Of a stretch of DNA of 64,000 bases, positions 50,611-58,254 are shown in pieces (positions within the stretch are counted from its first letter, which is position 1; each line of letters starts with the position of its first letter). The DNA is from Saccharothrix tamanrassetensis (GTDB taxonomy: Bacteria; Actinomycetota; Actinomycetes; Mycobacteriales; Pseudonocardiaceae). Both the position numbers and the translations under genes were made by a program. Under the pieces are notes generated by a model. That model did not search any database, was not told where the DNA came from, and saw only the letters and a program-made list of their open reading frames with translations. The DNA is taken from contig NZ_JACHJN010000001.1 of NCBI RefSeq assembly GCF_014203665.1, positions 930,001 to 994,000 of the forward strand, written 5' to 3'.

Positions 50611-52467
50611 ATGGCCATGCCTGATGAACTGCGCGATCTGCTCGACGGCCGCTGGGCGGCGTTGCGGCGCAACTCGTCGGAGCTGCTCGGCAAGTTGGAG
50701 CCGGCCCACGACCTGGACCGCGAGGAGTACCGGGCCTGGGTGCTGGAGCAGCTGCACGCGTTGGCCGAGGGCGGGCACCCGCTGACCGGGTTCCCCGCCG
50801 CGTACGGCGGGAAGGACGACGTCGGCGGCTCGGTGGTGGCGTTCGAGGTGCTCGGCTACGGCGACCTGTCGTTGATGGTCAAGGCGGGCGTGCAGTGGGG
50901 GCTGTTCGGCGGGGCCGTGCAGGCGTTGGGCACGCGGGCGCACCACGACGAGTACCTGCCCGCGATCATGAACCTGGAGCTGCCGGGGTGCTTCGCGATG
51001 ACGGAGTCCGGGCACGGGTCGGACGTGCAGCACCTGCGCACGACCGCGACCTACGACCCGGCGTCGCAGGAGTTCGTCGTGCACACACCGGACGTGTCGG
51101 CGCGGAAGGACTACATCGGCAACGCCGCCCGGGACGGGCGGATGGCCGTGGTGTTCGCGCAACTGGTGACCGCCGGCGAGTCGCACGGCGTGCACGCGGT
51201 GCTGGTGCCGATCCGGGACGAGTCGGGTGCGCCGATGCCGGGTGTGCGGATCGAGGACTGCGGGTCGAAGGCCGGGTTGAACGGTGTCGACAACGGGCGG
51301 CTGACGTTCGACAACGTGCGGGTGCCGCGTTCGGCGCTGCTGGACCGGTACGGGTCGGTGTCCGCGGACGGTGTGTACTCCAGCCCGATCGAGGGTGCCG
51401 GGCGGCGGTTCTTCACCATGCTGGGCACGTTGGTGCGCGGGCGGATCAGCGTCGCGGGCGGTGCGGGCAGCGCCACCAAGAAGGCGTTGACGATCGCCAT
51501 CCGGTACGGGTTGGCGCGGCGGCAGTTCACCCGACCGGACAGCGACGAAGAGGTCGTGGTGCTGGACTACCTCGCGCACCAGCGGCGGTTGCTGCCCGCG
51601 TTGGCCACCTCCTACGCCCTGCACTTCGCGCAGGAGGAGTTGGTGTCGGCGTTGCACGACGTGGCCGACGACCGCGGCCGACGGGAGTTGGAGTCGCGGG
51701 CCGCGGGGCTCAAGGCGGTGGCCACGTGGCACGCGACGGCGACCATCCAGACGTGCCGGGAGGCGTGCGGCGGGGCCGGGTACCTGTCGGAGAACCTGTT
51801 GGCCGGGCTGAAGGCCGACACCGACGTGTTCACGACGTTCGAGGGAGACAACACCGTCCTGCTGCAACTGGTCGCGAAGGGGCTGTTGACCAGCTACCGC
51901 GATCACGTCGGCGATCTGGACCCCTGGGGCATGGCCCGGTTCGTGGCGGACCAGTTCGTGGGCGTCGTCATCGAGCGGACGGCGGCGCGGGCGATCATCG
52001 ACCGGTTGGTGAGCGGCAGCTCCGACGCGTTGCTGGACCGGGGTTGGCAGCTGCGGCAGTTCGAGGATCGCGAGCGGCACGTGGTGGAAGGGCTGGCGCG
52101 GCGGCTGCGACGGGCCACGGCGGAGAACGCGTTCGACGTGTTCAACGCCGCGCAGGACCACGTGCTGCACGCCGCGCGGGCGCACGTGGACCGGGTGGTG
52201 CTGGAGGCGTTCGTGGCGGCCGTGGACCGGTGCGGGGATGCCGCCACCGCCGGTTTGCTGGACCAGGTCTGCGACCTGTACGCGCTGAGCACGATCGAAG
52301 CGGACCGGGCGTGGTTCCTGGAACACGGCAGGCTGACACCGGCGCGGGCCAAGGCCGTGACGCAGGCCGTGAACGACCTTTGCGGCGGTCTGCGGCCCCA
52401 TGCACGGCGTCTGGTGGACGCGTTCGGCATCCCGGAGGGCTGGCTGGCGGCACCGATCATCACGTGA
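50611..52467 (+). CDS. acyl-CoA dehydrogenase/oxidase
   Basis: This 618-residue flavoprotein combines a medium-chain acyl-CoA dehydrogenase core with an extra C-terminal helical domain, as in acyl-CoA oxidases. Marks are PGCFAMTESGHGSDVQHLRT, DCGSKAGLNGVDNGRLTFDN, CREACGGAGYLSENLL, and the catalytic glutamate in TTFEGDNTVLLQLVA. It oxidises acyl-CoA at the alpha-beta bond using FAD. Start ATG 50611 (or 50617). It stands 57 bases after the Lrp gene on the same strand and is followed 10 bases later by the DUF6292 gene. Confidence 0.9.
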   Translation: MAMPDELRDLLDGRWAALRRNSSELLGKLEPAHDLDREEYRAWVLEQLHALAEGGHPLTGFPAAYGGKDDVGGSVVAFEVLGYGDLSLMVKAGVQWGLFGGAVQALGTRAHHDEYLPAIMNLELPGCFAMTESGHGSDVQHLRTTATYDPASQEFVVHTPDVSARKDYIGNAARDGRMAVVFAQLVTAGESHGVHAVLVPIRDESGAPMPGVRIEDCGSKAGLNGVDNGRLTFDNVRVPRSALLDRYGSVSADGVYSSPIEGAGRRFFTMLGTLVRGRISVAGGAGSATKKALTIAIRYGLARRQFTRPDSDEEVVVLDYLAHQRRLLPALATSYALHFAQEELVSALHDVADDRGRRELESRAAGLKAVATWHATATIQTCREACGGAGYLSENLLAGLKADTDVFTTFEGDNTVLLQLVAKGLLTSYRDHVGDLDPWGMARFVADQFVGVVIERTAARAIIDRLVSGSSDALLDRGWQLRQFEDRERHVVEGLARRLRRATAENAFDVFNAAQDHVLHAARAHVDRVVLEAFVAAVDRCGDAATAGLLDQVCDLYALSTIEADRAWFLEHGRLTPARAKAVTQAVNDLCGGLRPHARRLVDAFGIPEGWLAAPIIT

Positions 52468-52477
52468 CAGGTCCAGA

Positions 52478-52855
52478 ATGGTCCGTATGGACGAGCTGAC
52501 CGTGGGACTGGCCGGATATGTGCGCGCGGTCGCGGAACAGGTCGGCGTGCCGCCGGAAGGCACCGAGTACGAGGTCAGCGACACCGCGACCGCGTACCTG
52601 GCGCTCAACGAGGGCGCCGGCCGTGACCTGATGCTGCTGTGGAGCGAGACGCACGGCTGGTCGATCGCGGTGGAGACGAACCCCGCCGAACCGCCCGTCG
52701 TGCTGGCGCACATGGGCGTTCCGCTGGTACCGCCGCCGCGCACGGTGGCGCGGTTCGTGGCGGACGTGCTGGCGGGCAAGCGCGGCAGCAACGAACCGAC
52801 CGTGGGCGGCGACAGGAGTGTGCTCGCGATGCGCCTGCGCCCGTACGCGTTCTAG
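52478..52855 (+). CDS. DUF6292 family protein
   Basis: This 125-residue protein starts at ATG 52478 (another ATG at 52487), ten bases after the acyl-CoA dehydrogenase stop. The core YVRAVAEQVGVPPEGTEYEV, ATAYLALNEGAGRDLMLLWS and HGWSIAVETNPAEPPVVLAH matches the DUF6292 group of Pseudonocardiales, whose function is unknown. Its TAG overlaps the converging azlD stop by sharing the palindrome CTAG. Confidence 0.75.
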   Translation: MVRMDELTVGLAGYVRAVAEQVGVPPEGTEYEVSDTATAYLALNEGAGRDLMLLWSETHGWSIAVETNPAEPPVVLAHMGVPLVPPPRTVARFVADVLAGKRGSNEPTVGGDRSVLAMRLRPYAF

Positions 52856-53157
52856 GCGCCGAGGAGGCGGAGGCCGGCCGTGGTGGCCGCGGCGAGGAGC
52901 ACGACCACCACGAACGGCGCCTTGCGCCACGCGGCGAGCCCACCGACCAGGACGCCGACCGGCAGCGCCCACCCGGCGAACCCCTGCCCCTTCATCAGCG
53001 AGGACGTGGCGACGAGCGCGACCAGCAACACCGTGGCGGACATGGACATCAGTTCCCTGGCCTTGGCCGGCAGCGCCAGCCGGTCCCGGAGCAGCGGCCC
53101 GGCCAGCCTGAACGCGTACGTCCCGACGGCGAGCACCAGCACGGCGGTCAGCGTCAT
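52852..53157 (-). CDS. azlD: AzlD-type branched-chain amino acid export subunit
   Basis: This 101-residue membrane protein has three to four helices, with the AzlD pattern LAVGTYAFRLAGPLLRDRLA near the start and LPVGVLVGGLAAWRKAP later. AzlD pairs with AzlC to export branched-chain amino acids or analogues. It starts at ATG 53157, overlapping azlC by four bases, and reads leftward, converging on the DUF6292 gene with stop codons sharing CTAG. Confidence 0.9.
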   Translation of the reverse strand: MTLTAVLVLAVGTYAFRLAGPLLRDRLALPAKARELMSMSATVLLVALVATSSLMKGQGFAGWALPVGVLVGGLAAWRKAPFVVVVLLAAATTAGLRLLGA

Positions 53158-53834
53158 GCCCGGACCGCCTTCCCGCTGAACGCGACCACGAGGCCGCCGA
53201 GGGCGAGCAGCACCGGCAGGCCGGCGGGCAGGAACGGCGTCGTGGCGAGCGCGACGGCCGATCCGAGCAGTGCCGCGTGCCGGGTCTTGCGGTCCTTCAG
53301 GGCGGGCAGCGTCAACGCGAGCAGGGCCGCCGGGAACGCCGCGTCGAGCCCGAACGCCGCCGGGTCGCCGATCGCCTGCCCCGCCAGCGCGCCCGCGACG
53401 ACCGAGGCGTTCCACGCCCCGAACAACGCCACCCCGCAGGACCAGTACGCGGCGCGGGCCCTGGCGGGATCGCGTTGGGCCAGCGCGAAGGCCACCGTCT
53501 CGTCGATCAGCAGGTGACTGCCGACCAGGCGGGCGACCAGCCCGCGTCCCAGCACGTCCCCGACCGCCAGCCCGAACGGCAGGTGCCGGGCGTTGAGCAC
53601 CAGCCCGGCCAGCACGGCGGCGGCCGGACTGCCGCCGGCGGCGACGATCCCCACCGCCATGAACTGCGATCCGCCGGCGAAGACGAGCAACGACATGACG
53701 ACCGGCAGCCACCAGGGCAGGCCGGCGGCGACCGAGATCGCGCCGAAGGAGGCGCCGCTGACCGCGGCGCCGGCAGCCACCGCGGCGACGTCACGCAGCA
53801 GCCGTTGGTCTAGGGTTCGCCATATCGAACGCAT
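53154..53834 (-). CDS. azlC: AzlC-type branched-chain amino acid exporter
   Basis: This 226-residue membrane protein has about five to six helices and the AzlC signature SGASFGAISVAAGLPWWLPV, VFAGGSQFMAVGIVAAGGSP and LLIDETVAFALAQ. It is the large subunit of AzlCD. It starts at ATG 53834. A divergent XRE-cupin regulator begins 57 bases away, and an inverted repeat between the two starts (53833-53847) overlaps the azlC start. That layout suggests direct control of azlCD by the regulator. Confidence 0.92.
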   Translation of the reverse strand: MRSIWRTLDQRLLRDVAAVAAGAAVSGASFGAISVAAGLPWWLPVVMSLLVFAGGSQFMAVGIVAAGGSPAAAVLAGLVLNARHLPFGLAVGDVLGRGLVARLVGSHLLIDETVAFALAQRDPARARAAYWSCGVALFGAWNASVVAGALAGQAIGDPAAFGLDAAFPAALLALTLPALKDRKTRHAALLGSAVALATTPFLPAGLPVLLALGGLVVAFSGKAVRA

Positions 53835-53847
53835 CGTCTTCTACGAT
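53833..53847. promoter_or_regulatory. operator-like inverted repeat at azlC start
   Basis: ATCGT (53833-53837) and ACGAT (53843-53847) flank CTTCT. The site overlaps the azlC start codon and lies between azlC and the divergent XRE-cupin gene, a likely target of that regulator. Confidence 0.45.
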
Positions 53848-53891
53848 GAACAGTGGTGGAGCTGTTCGTCAAGGCGAACGATTGGACTGTC

Positions 53892-54449
53892 ATGTCGAAC
53901 ACAGGCGCGCCGCTGGAGGTCATCGCCGCTTCGCTGCGGCGGGAGCGGGAGCGGGTGGGGTTGTCGCTGAGCGAGCTGGCCAAACGGGCGGGGATCGCGA
54001 AGTCGACGCTGTCGCAGTTGGAGGCGGGCAGCGGGAACCCCAGCGTGGAGACCCTGTGGGCGTTGGGCGTGGCCCTGGGGGTGCCGTTCAGCCGGCTGGT
54101 CGACCCGCCGGCGGCTCGGGTGCGGGTGATCCGGGCCGGTGAAGGGCCTGCGATCCACTCGGAGCGGGCCCACTACGCGGCGACCCTGCTGGCCTCCTGT
54201 CCGCCCGGGGCGCGGCGGGACATCTACGTGCTGGACCTGGAGCCGGGGAATCCCCGGGAGTCGGAGCCGCACATGGCGGGGACCGTCGAGCACATGATCG
54301 TGAGCCGGGGGCGGGTGCTGGCGGGGCCTTCGAACGAGCCGGTCGAGTTGGGGCCCGGGGACTACTTGCTGTACCCGGGGGACCTGCCGCACACGTGCGC
54401 GGCGTTGGAGCCGGGTACGTCGGTGGTGCTGGTGATGGAGCACGTGTAG
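53892..54449 (+). CDS. XRE-HTH plus cupin regulator
   Basis: This 185-residue regulator starts at ATG 53892 (GTG 53853 is an alternative that adds 13 residues). The HTH is LRRERERVGLSLSELAKRAG, followed by IAKSTLSQLEAGSGNPSVET. The C-terminal cupin has VELGPGDYLLYPGDLPHTCA, a beta-barrel that binds a small ligand. Such regulators often control amino-acid or polyamine transport; here it diverges from azlCD. Confidence 0.9.
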   Translation: MSNTGAPLEVIAASLRRERERVGLSLSELAKRAGIAKSTLSQLEAGSGNPSVETLWALGVALGVPFSRLVDPPAARVRVIRAGEGPAIHSERAHYAATLLASCPPGARRDIYVLDLEPGNPRESEPHMAGTVEHMIVSRGRVLAGPSNEPVELGPGDYLLYPGDLPHTCAALEPGTSVVLVMEHV

Positions 54450-54538
54450 AACACCCGTTCGAGCGATGTCGATCAAGTGGGGAATACGCCGATAGGGGGT
54501 GCATGCAGACAGCTACCGCACCACCTAGGGTCGACGAC

Positions 54539-54793
54539 ATGAGCGAAGAACGCACGACCAAACCTGTTCACGTCCGCGACGTGCCCGAAGAGGTCGTCGC
54601 CGTTCTCCAGGCGCGAGCCAACGCGCATGGCATGTCCCTCACCGCCTACCTCCGCAACATGTTCGTCGAGGCGGCGAACAAGCCTTCGATGGCGGAGTGG
54701 ATCGAGTCGGCGACCGATCGCGATTGGGGTGTCGACCGCGAAGTGCTCGACCAGGCCTTCCGCGAGGCCCGCGAGGAGGCTGATGCGCGATGA
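54539..54793 (+). CDS. vapB: VapB-type antitoxin (RHH/FitA-like)
   Basis: This 84-residue protein starts at ATG 54539. The N terminus is a ribbon-helix-helix DNA-binding fold (VHVRDVPEEVVAVLQARANA, GMSLTAYLRNMF), followed by an acidic tail that usually wraps and inhibits the toxin. It overlaps the PIN-domain toxin by four bases (ATGA), as in known VapBC/FitAB pairs. It autoregulates the operon in relatives. Just upstream is a short TGCATGCA palindrome around 54500. Confidence 0.88.
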   Translation: MSEERTTKPVHVRDVPEEVVAVLQARANAHGMSLTAYLRNMFVEAANKPSMAEWIESATDRDWGVDREVLDQAFREAREEADAR

Positions 54794-55194
54794 ACCCAAC
54801 CATCGTGGTCGACTCCTCGGCGCTTCTCGAGGTCGTCGCGAGCAAAGTCCCCGACCGGGAGCTTCTGCACAGGCTGTCCACCGCCGTCGCGGCCGCACCC
54901 GAACTCATCGACGTGGAGGCGTTGAGCGTCCTGCGCCGCCTGGAGTCCATGCATGCGCTGTCCGGTGACGAGGCGACGGCAGCGCTGGCCAAGGTTCGGG
55001 CCGCACCGATCGACCGGGTGCCCCATCGCCCGCTCATCAAGCGCGCTTGGAGTTTGCGCGGCTCCATCCACGCCGCTGACGCCTTCTACGTCGCACTCGC
55101 CGAGGAACTCGGCATCCCGCTGATCACCTGCGACGCGAGGCTCGCGGGTTCGAACGGTCACCAAGTGGACATCGAGGTGTATCCGGTGTCCTGA
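54790..55194 (+). CDS. vapC: VapC-type PIN-domain ribonuclease toxin
   Basis: This 134-residue PIN-domain protein keeps the four acidic metal ligands: Asp8 (VVDSSALLEV), Glu43 (DVEALSV), Asp97 (AADAFYVALA) and Asp115 (TCDARLAG). VapC toxins cleave tRNA or rRNA in the absence of VapB. It overlaps vapB by four bases, ends with a strong terminator and converges on pdxS. The pair sits in the stretch that separates pdxS from pdxT. Confidence 0.9.
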   Translation: MNPTIVVDSSALLEVVASKVPDRELLHRLSTAVAAAPELIDVEALSVLRRLESMHALSGDEATAALAKVRAAPIDRVPHRPLIKRAWSLRGSIHAADAFYVALAEELGIPLITCDARLAGSNGHQVDIEVYPVS

Positions 55195-55202
55195 CAACCG
55201 GG

Positions 55203-55234
55203 AACGGCCCCGCAGGCGAGCCTGCGGGGCCGTT
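55203..55234. terminator. bidirectional terminator between vapC and pdxS
   Basis: AACGGCCCCGCAGG (55203-55216) pairs perfectly with CCTGCGGGGCCGTT (55221-55234) over a four-base loop, between two converging genes. It is perfectly symmetric and ends in TT. Confidence 0.88.
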
Positions 55235-55251
55235 GCGGGTGAAGGACGTTC

Positions 55252-56160
55252 CTACCAGCCGCGCTCGGCGAGCCGGTGCGGCTGCGGGATCTCGTCCACG
55301 TTGATGCCGACCATGGCCTCGCCCAGGCCGCGCGACACCTTCGCCAGCACGTCCGGGTCGTCGTAGAAGGTGGTGGCCTTGACGATGGCCTCGGCGCGCT
55401 GCGCCGGGTTGCCGGACTTGAAGATGCCGGAGCCGACGAACACGCCCTCGGCGCCCAGCTGCATCATCATCGCCGCGTCGGCCGGGGTGGCGATGCCGCC
55501 GGCGGTGAACAGCACGACGGGCAGCTTGCCGGCTTCGGCGACCTCGCGGACCAGCTCGTACGGGGCCTGGAGCTCCTTCGCGGCCACGAACAGCTCATCG
55601 GCGGGGAGGTTCTGGAGACGCCGGAGCTCCGCGCGGATCTTGCGCATGTGGGTGGTCGCGTTGGACACGTCGCCGGTGCCGGCCTCGCCCTTGGAGCGGA
55701 TCATCGCGGCGCCCTCGGTGATGCGGCGCAGTGCCTCGCCGAGGTTCGTCGCGCCGCACACGAAGGGCACGGTGAACTGCCACTTGTCGATGTGGTTGGC
55801 GTAGTCGGCCGGGGTCAGCACCTCGGACTCGTCGACGTAGTCGACACCGAGCGCCTGGAGGACCTGGGCCTCGACGAAGTGCCCGATGCGCGCCTTCGCC
55901 ATGACCGGGATGGACACCGCCGAGATGATGCCGTCGATCATGTCCGGGTCGCTCATCCGGGACACGCCGCCCTGCGCGCGGATGTCGGCGGGCACGCGCT
56001 CCAGCGCCATGACGGCCACCGCACCGGCGTCCTCGGCGATCTTGGCCTGCTCGGGGGTGACCACGTCCATGATCACGCCGCCCTTGAGCATCTCCGCCAT
56101 GCCGCGCTTGACGCGGGCGGTGCCGGTGACGTGGGTACCGGAGTCGGATGAAGTGGTCAC
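55252..56160 (-). CDS. pdxS: pyridoxal 5'-phosphate synthase subunit
   Basis: This 302-residue PLP synthase barrel makes pyridoxal phosphate from ribose 5-phosphate, glyceraldehyde 3-phosphate and ammonia from PdxT. The lysines Lys89 ([10 protein letters not shown]) and Lys157 ([10 protein letters not shown]) are in place, and [20 protein letters not shown] is the phosphate-binding region. The start is GTG 56160 behind GAAAGG. It lies on the same strand as pdxT and yebC but 8 kb away, with other modules in between, unlike the usual nearby pdxS, pdxT, yebC order. Confidence 0.96.
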   Translation of the reverse strand: MTTSSDSGTHVTGTARVKRGMAEMLKGGVIMDVVTPEQAKIAEDAGAVAVMALERVPADIRAQGGVSRMSDPDMIDGIISAVSIPVMAKARIGHFVEAQVLQALGVDYVDESEVLTPADYANHIDKWQFTVPFVCGATNLGEALRRITEGAAMIRSKGEAGTGDVSNATTHMRKIRAELRRLQNLPADELFVAAKELQAPYELVREVAEAGKLPVVLFTAGGIATPADAAMMMQLGAEGVFVGSGIFKSGNPAQRAEAIVKATTFYDDPDVLAKVSRGLGEAMVGINVDEIPQPHRLAERGW

Positions 56161-56358
56161 GGCCAACCTTTCGAGTGAGTGGACGACAGTCTCATGGTAC
56201 GTCCCACGTGGACCGCCGAAGCAGGCCAATCCGGCGCGTTCTCAGCAGGCCACTCGACACTCAACCGCAGGTAGTGGCCTACGCCACCGCACGCACCTCG
56301 ACTGGCCAACGGCCGACCGGCCGACTGCCACATCGACTGTTCGAGCACCACGCGAGCA

Positions 56359-57201
56359 TCACCGGAGGACCTCCACGGCGTCGTGGTACATGCGGAACAG
56401 GGCGGGCAGTTCGGCGGATCGCGTGCCCAGCGCGTCCCAGCAGCGGGCGACCAGCGCACGGGCCTGGGTGCCGATCCACGGCTGCGGCAGCAGCACGGGC
56501 GGGAGCAGCGGGTCGGGTTCGACGGCACGGGTGAACTCGGCGGCCAGTTCGACCGCGATCCGCAGCAGGTCCGTCCGCGACGCGCCCTCGGTGAGCCGCC
56601 TGAGGCGGACCCGCGCCACCTCGGCGAGCCGCTCGTGGCGGGCGGCGACCTCGTCCAGCGGCCACAGGCGGGAGGCCAGGGCGGCGGGCGAGCGTTCGCG
56701 TCCGATCCGCAGGTCGGCGCTGGTCAGGAAGGTGACGGAGGGCAGTACGCCGAGGTGGGTGGCCTCGCCTTCGACCAGGTCTTCCCAGTCGTGCGGCGAG
56801 ACGTACAGGCCGCCGTGCAGGGGTGCGCCGCCGAACCGCACGATGGCGTCCCGCAGGGCGTCGCGGGCCGGGCGTTGCGACTCGGGGACGGCGAAGGCGA
56901 CGAGGTGCCACACCCCGTCCCACTGCGCCTCCCCCGCGTCCTGCCGGTACATGAACCGGACGAACTCGACGTCCGGCTCGGCGGCGCGGCGAGCTTGCGG
57001 GGTCATCTTCAGCACGGCTCTGCGCCCGCGGCCGTCGACGGTGAACTTCCCTTCTGCGACAAGCCTTTTCACGCACAGGCGCACCTGCTGGTCGCTCATG
57101 CCGAGCGCGTCGGCCACTTCGTACAGCTCGCCGGCTTCCACGGTGCCGTCCACCCGTACGAGGGCTTCGACCACCGTGCGGGTGGGTACTTCGACGTCCA
57201 T
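56359..57201 (-). CDS. PaaX-like transcriptional regulator
   Basis: This 280-residue protein starts at ATG 57201. The N-terminal winged HTH is VEALVRVDGTVEAGELYEVA with ALGMSDQQVRLCVKRLVAEG, and the centre has the PaaX phrase WHLVAFAVPESQRPARDALR. PaaX represses phenylacetate catabolism in other bacteria; many actinomycete relatives control unknown targets. It diverges from an alpha/beta-hydrolase gene 54 bases away and may regulate that two-gene operon. No phenylacetate gene is nearby. Confidence 0.82.
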   Translation of the reverse strand: MDVEVPTRTVVEALVRVDGTVEAGELYEVADALGMSDQQVRLCVKRLVAEGKFTVDGRGRRAVLKMTPQARRAAEPDVEFVRFMYRQDAGEAQWDGVWHLVAFAVPESQRPARDALRDAIVRFGGAPLHGGLYVSPHDWEDLVEGEATHLGVLPSVTFLTSADLRIGRERSPAALASRLWPLDEVAARHERLAEVARVRLRRLTEGASRTDLLRIAVELAAEFTRAVEPDPLLPPVLLPQPWIGTQARALVARCWDALGTRSAELPALFRMYHDAVEVLR

Positions 57202-57255
57202 GTGCTCAAATCTAGTACGTTCGTAGGGGCAACGATAGTTTGGTTCGAGTTGAAG

Positions 57256-58254
57256 ATGGCAGTTCGGGTTGGGGTGCGGATGGCACGGTGGCTGGTTCGG
57301 GTGATGGTCGTGGTGGTGGTGCTGGCGGTGGCAACCGGGGGGTGGATCGCCTACCAACACTCTTACGGGATTCGCGAGGAGAGGGTGAGCATCGGGGAGT
57401 TGCGCGGGGTGCTCGCGCGGCCGGAAGTCGGCGACCGGCACGGGCTGGTGGTGTTCGTGCACGGCGACGGGCCGATCGACGCGACCCACGAGACGTTCTA
57501 CCGGCCGATGTGGGAAGCGTTCGCGCGTGCCGGGTACGCCTCGCTGTCCTGGGACAAGCCGGGGGTCGGCGGTGCGCCGGGAAACTGGCTGCACCAGACC
57601 ATGGCGGACCGGGCGCGGGAGACGTTGGACGCGGTGGCGTGGGCGCGGTCGCGACCGGAGATCGACCCGGAGCGGATCGGGGTGTGGGGCGCCAGCCAGG
57701 CGGGGTGGGTGATGCCGACTGTGGCGCGGAACCCGGAGGTGAAGTTCGTGATCGCGGTGTCGCCCGCGGTGAACTGGCACCAGCAGGGGCGGTTCAACCT
57801 GCTGGCCGAGTTGGCCGCGCGCGGGGCGTCGGGCGAGGAGGTCGCTTCGGCGTTGGCGTTGCGGGAGACGACGTTGGAGCACCTGCGGCGGCGGTCGACG
57901 TTCGAGGAGTACCGGGCGGCGGTGGGTTCCACGGAGATCACGCCGGATCGGTGGCGGTTCATCCTGGCCAATCACGAGTCCGATGCTTCGGCGGATCTGG
58001 CGCAGGTGAAGGTGCCGGTGCTGCTGGTGCTCGGTGGACACGACGTGAACGTGGATGTCGCCGATACGGAAGCTGTGTATCGGCGATTGGTCAGTCGGGT
58101 GCGGGTGGTGCGTTATGCGGATGGGACGCACGGGATGACCGTTGCGGGGCGCGGGGAGTTCATGACCGCGGTGGTGGCGGTGATGGCACCCCGGTCGTTG
58201 TTCGTCGGAGGGTTTTTGGAGGAGCAGGAACGGTTCTTGAGGGGTGTGGGGTGA
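57256..58254 (+). CDS. membrane-anchored alpha/beta hydrolase
   Basis: This 332-residue protein starts at ATG 57256, with an N-terminal anchor (VRVMVVVVVLAVATGGWIAY). The fold is an alpha/beta hydrolase: oxyanion segment LVVFVHGDGP, nucleophile Ser in GVWGASQAGW, acid in LGGHDVNVD and histidine in YADGTHGM. It resembles dienelactone-hydrolase/prolyl-oligopeptidase-like enzymes with an extracytoplasmic active domain. The substrate is unknown. It overlaps the next gene by four bases and diverges from the PaaX-like regulator. Confidence 0.85.
   Translation: MAVRVGVRMARWLVRVMVVVVVLAVATGGWIAYQHSYGIREERVSIGELRGVLARPEVGDRHGLVVFVHGDGPIDATHETFYRPMWEAFARAGYASLSWDKPGVGGAPGNWLHQTMADRARETLDAVAWARSRPEIDPERIGVWGASQAGWVMPTVARNPEVKFVIAVSPAVNWHQQGRFNLLAELAARGASGEEVASALALRETTLEHLRRRSTFEEYRAAVGSTEITPDRWRFILANHESDASADLAQVKVPVLLVLGGHDVNVDVADTEAVYRRLVSRVRVVRYADGTHGMTVAGRGEFMTAVVAVMAPRSLFVGGFLEEQERFLRGVG

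Noticed and set aside
47355-55194. Calling the stretch between pdxT and pdxS an integrated mobile element
   Set aside because: No integrase, transposase, tRNA target or flanking repeats are visible; only the unusual gene order is reported.
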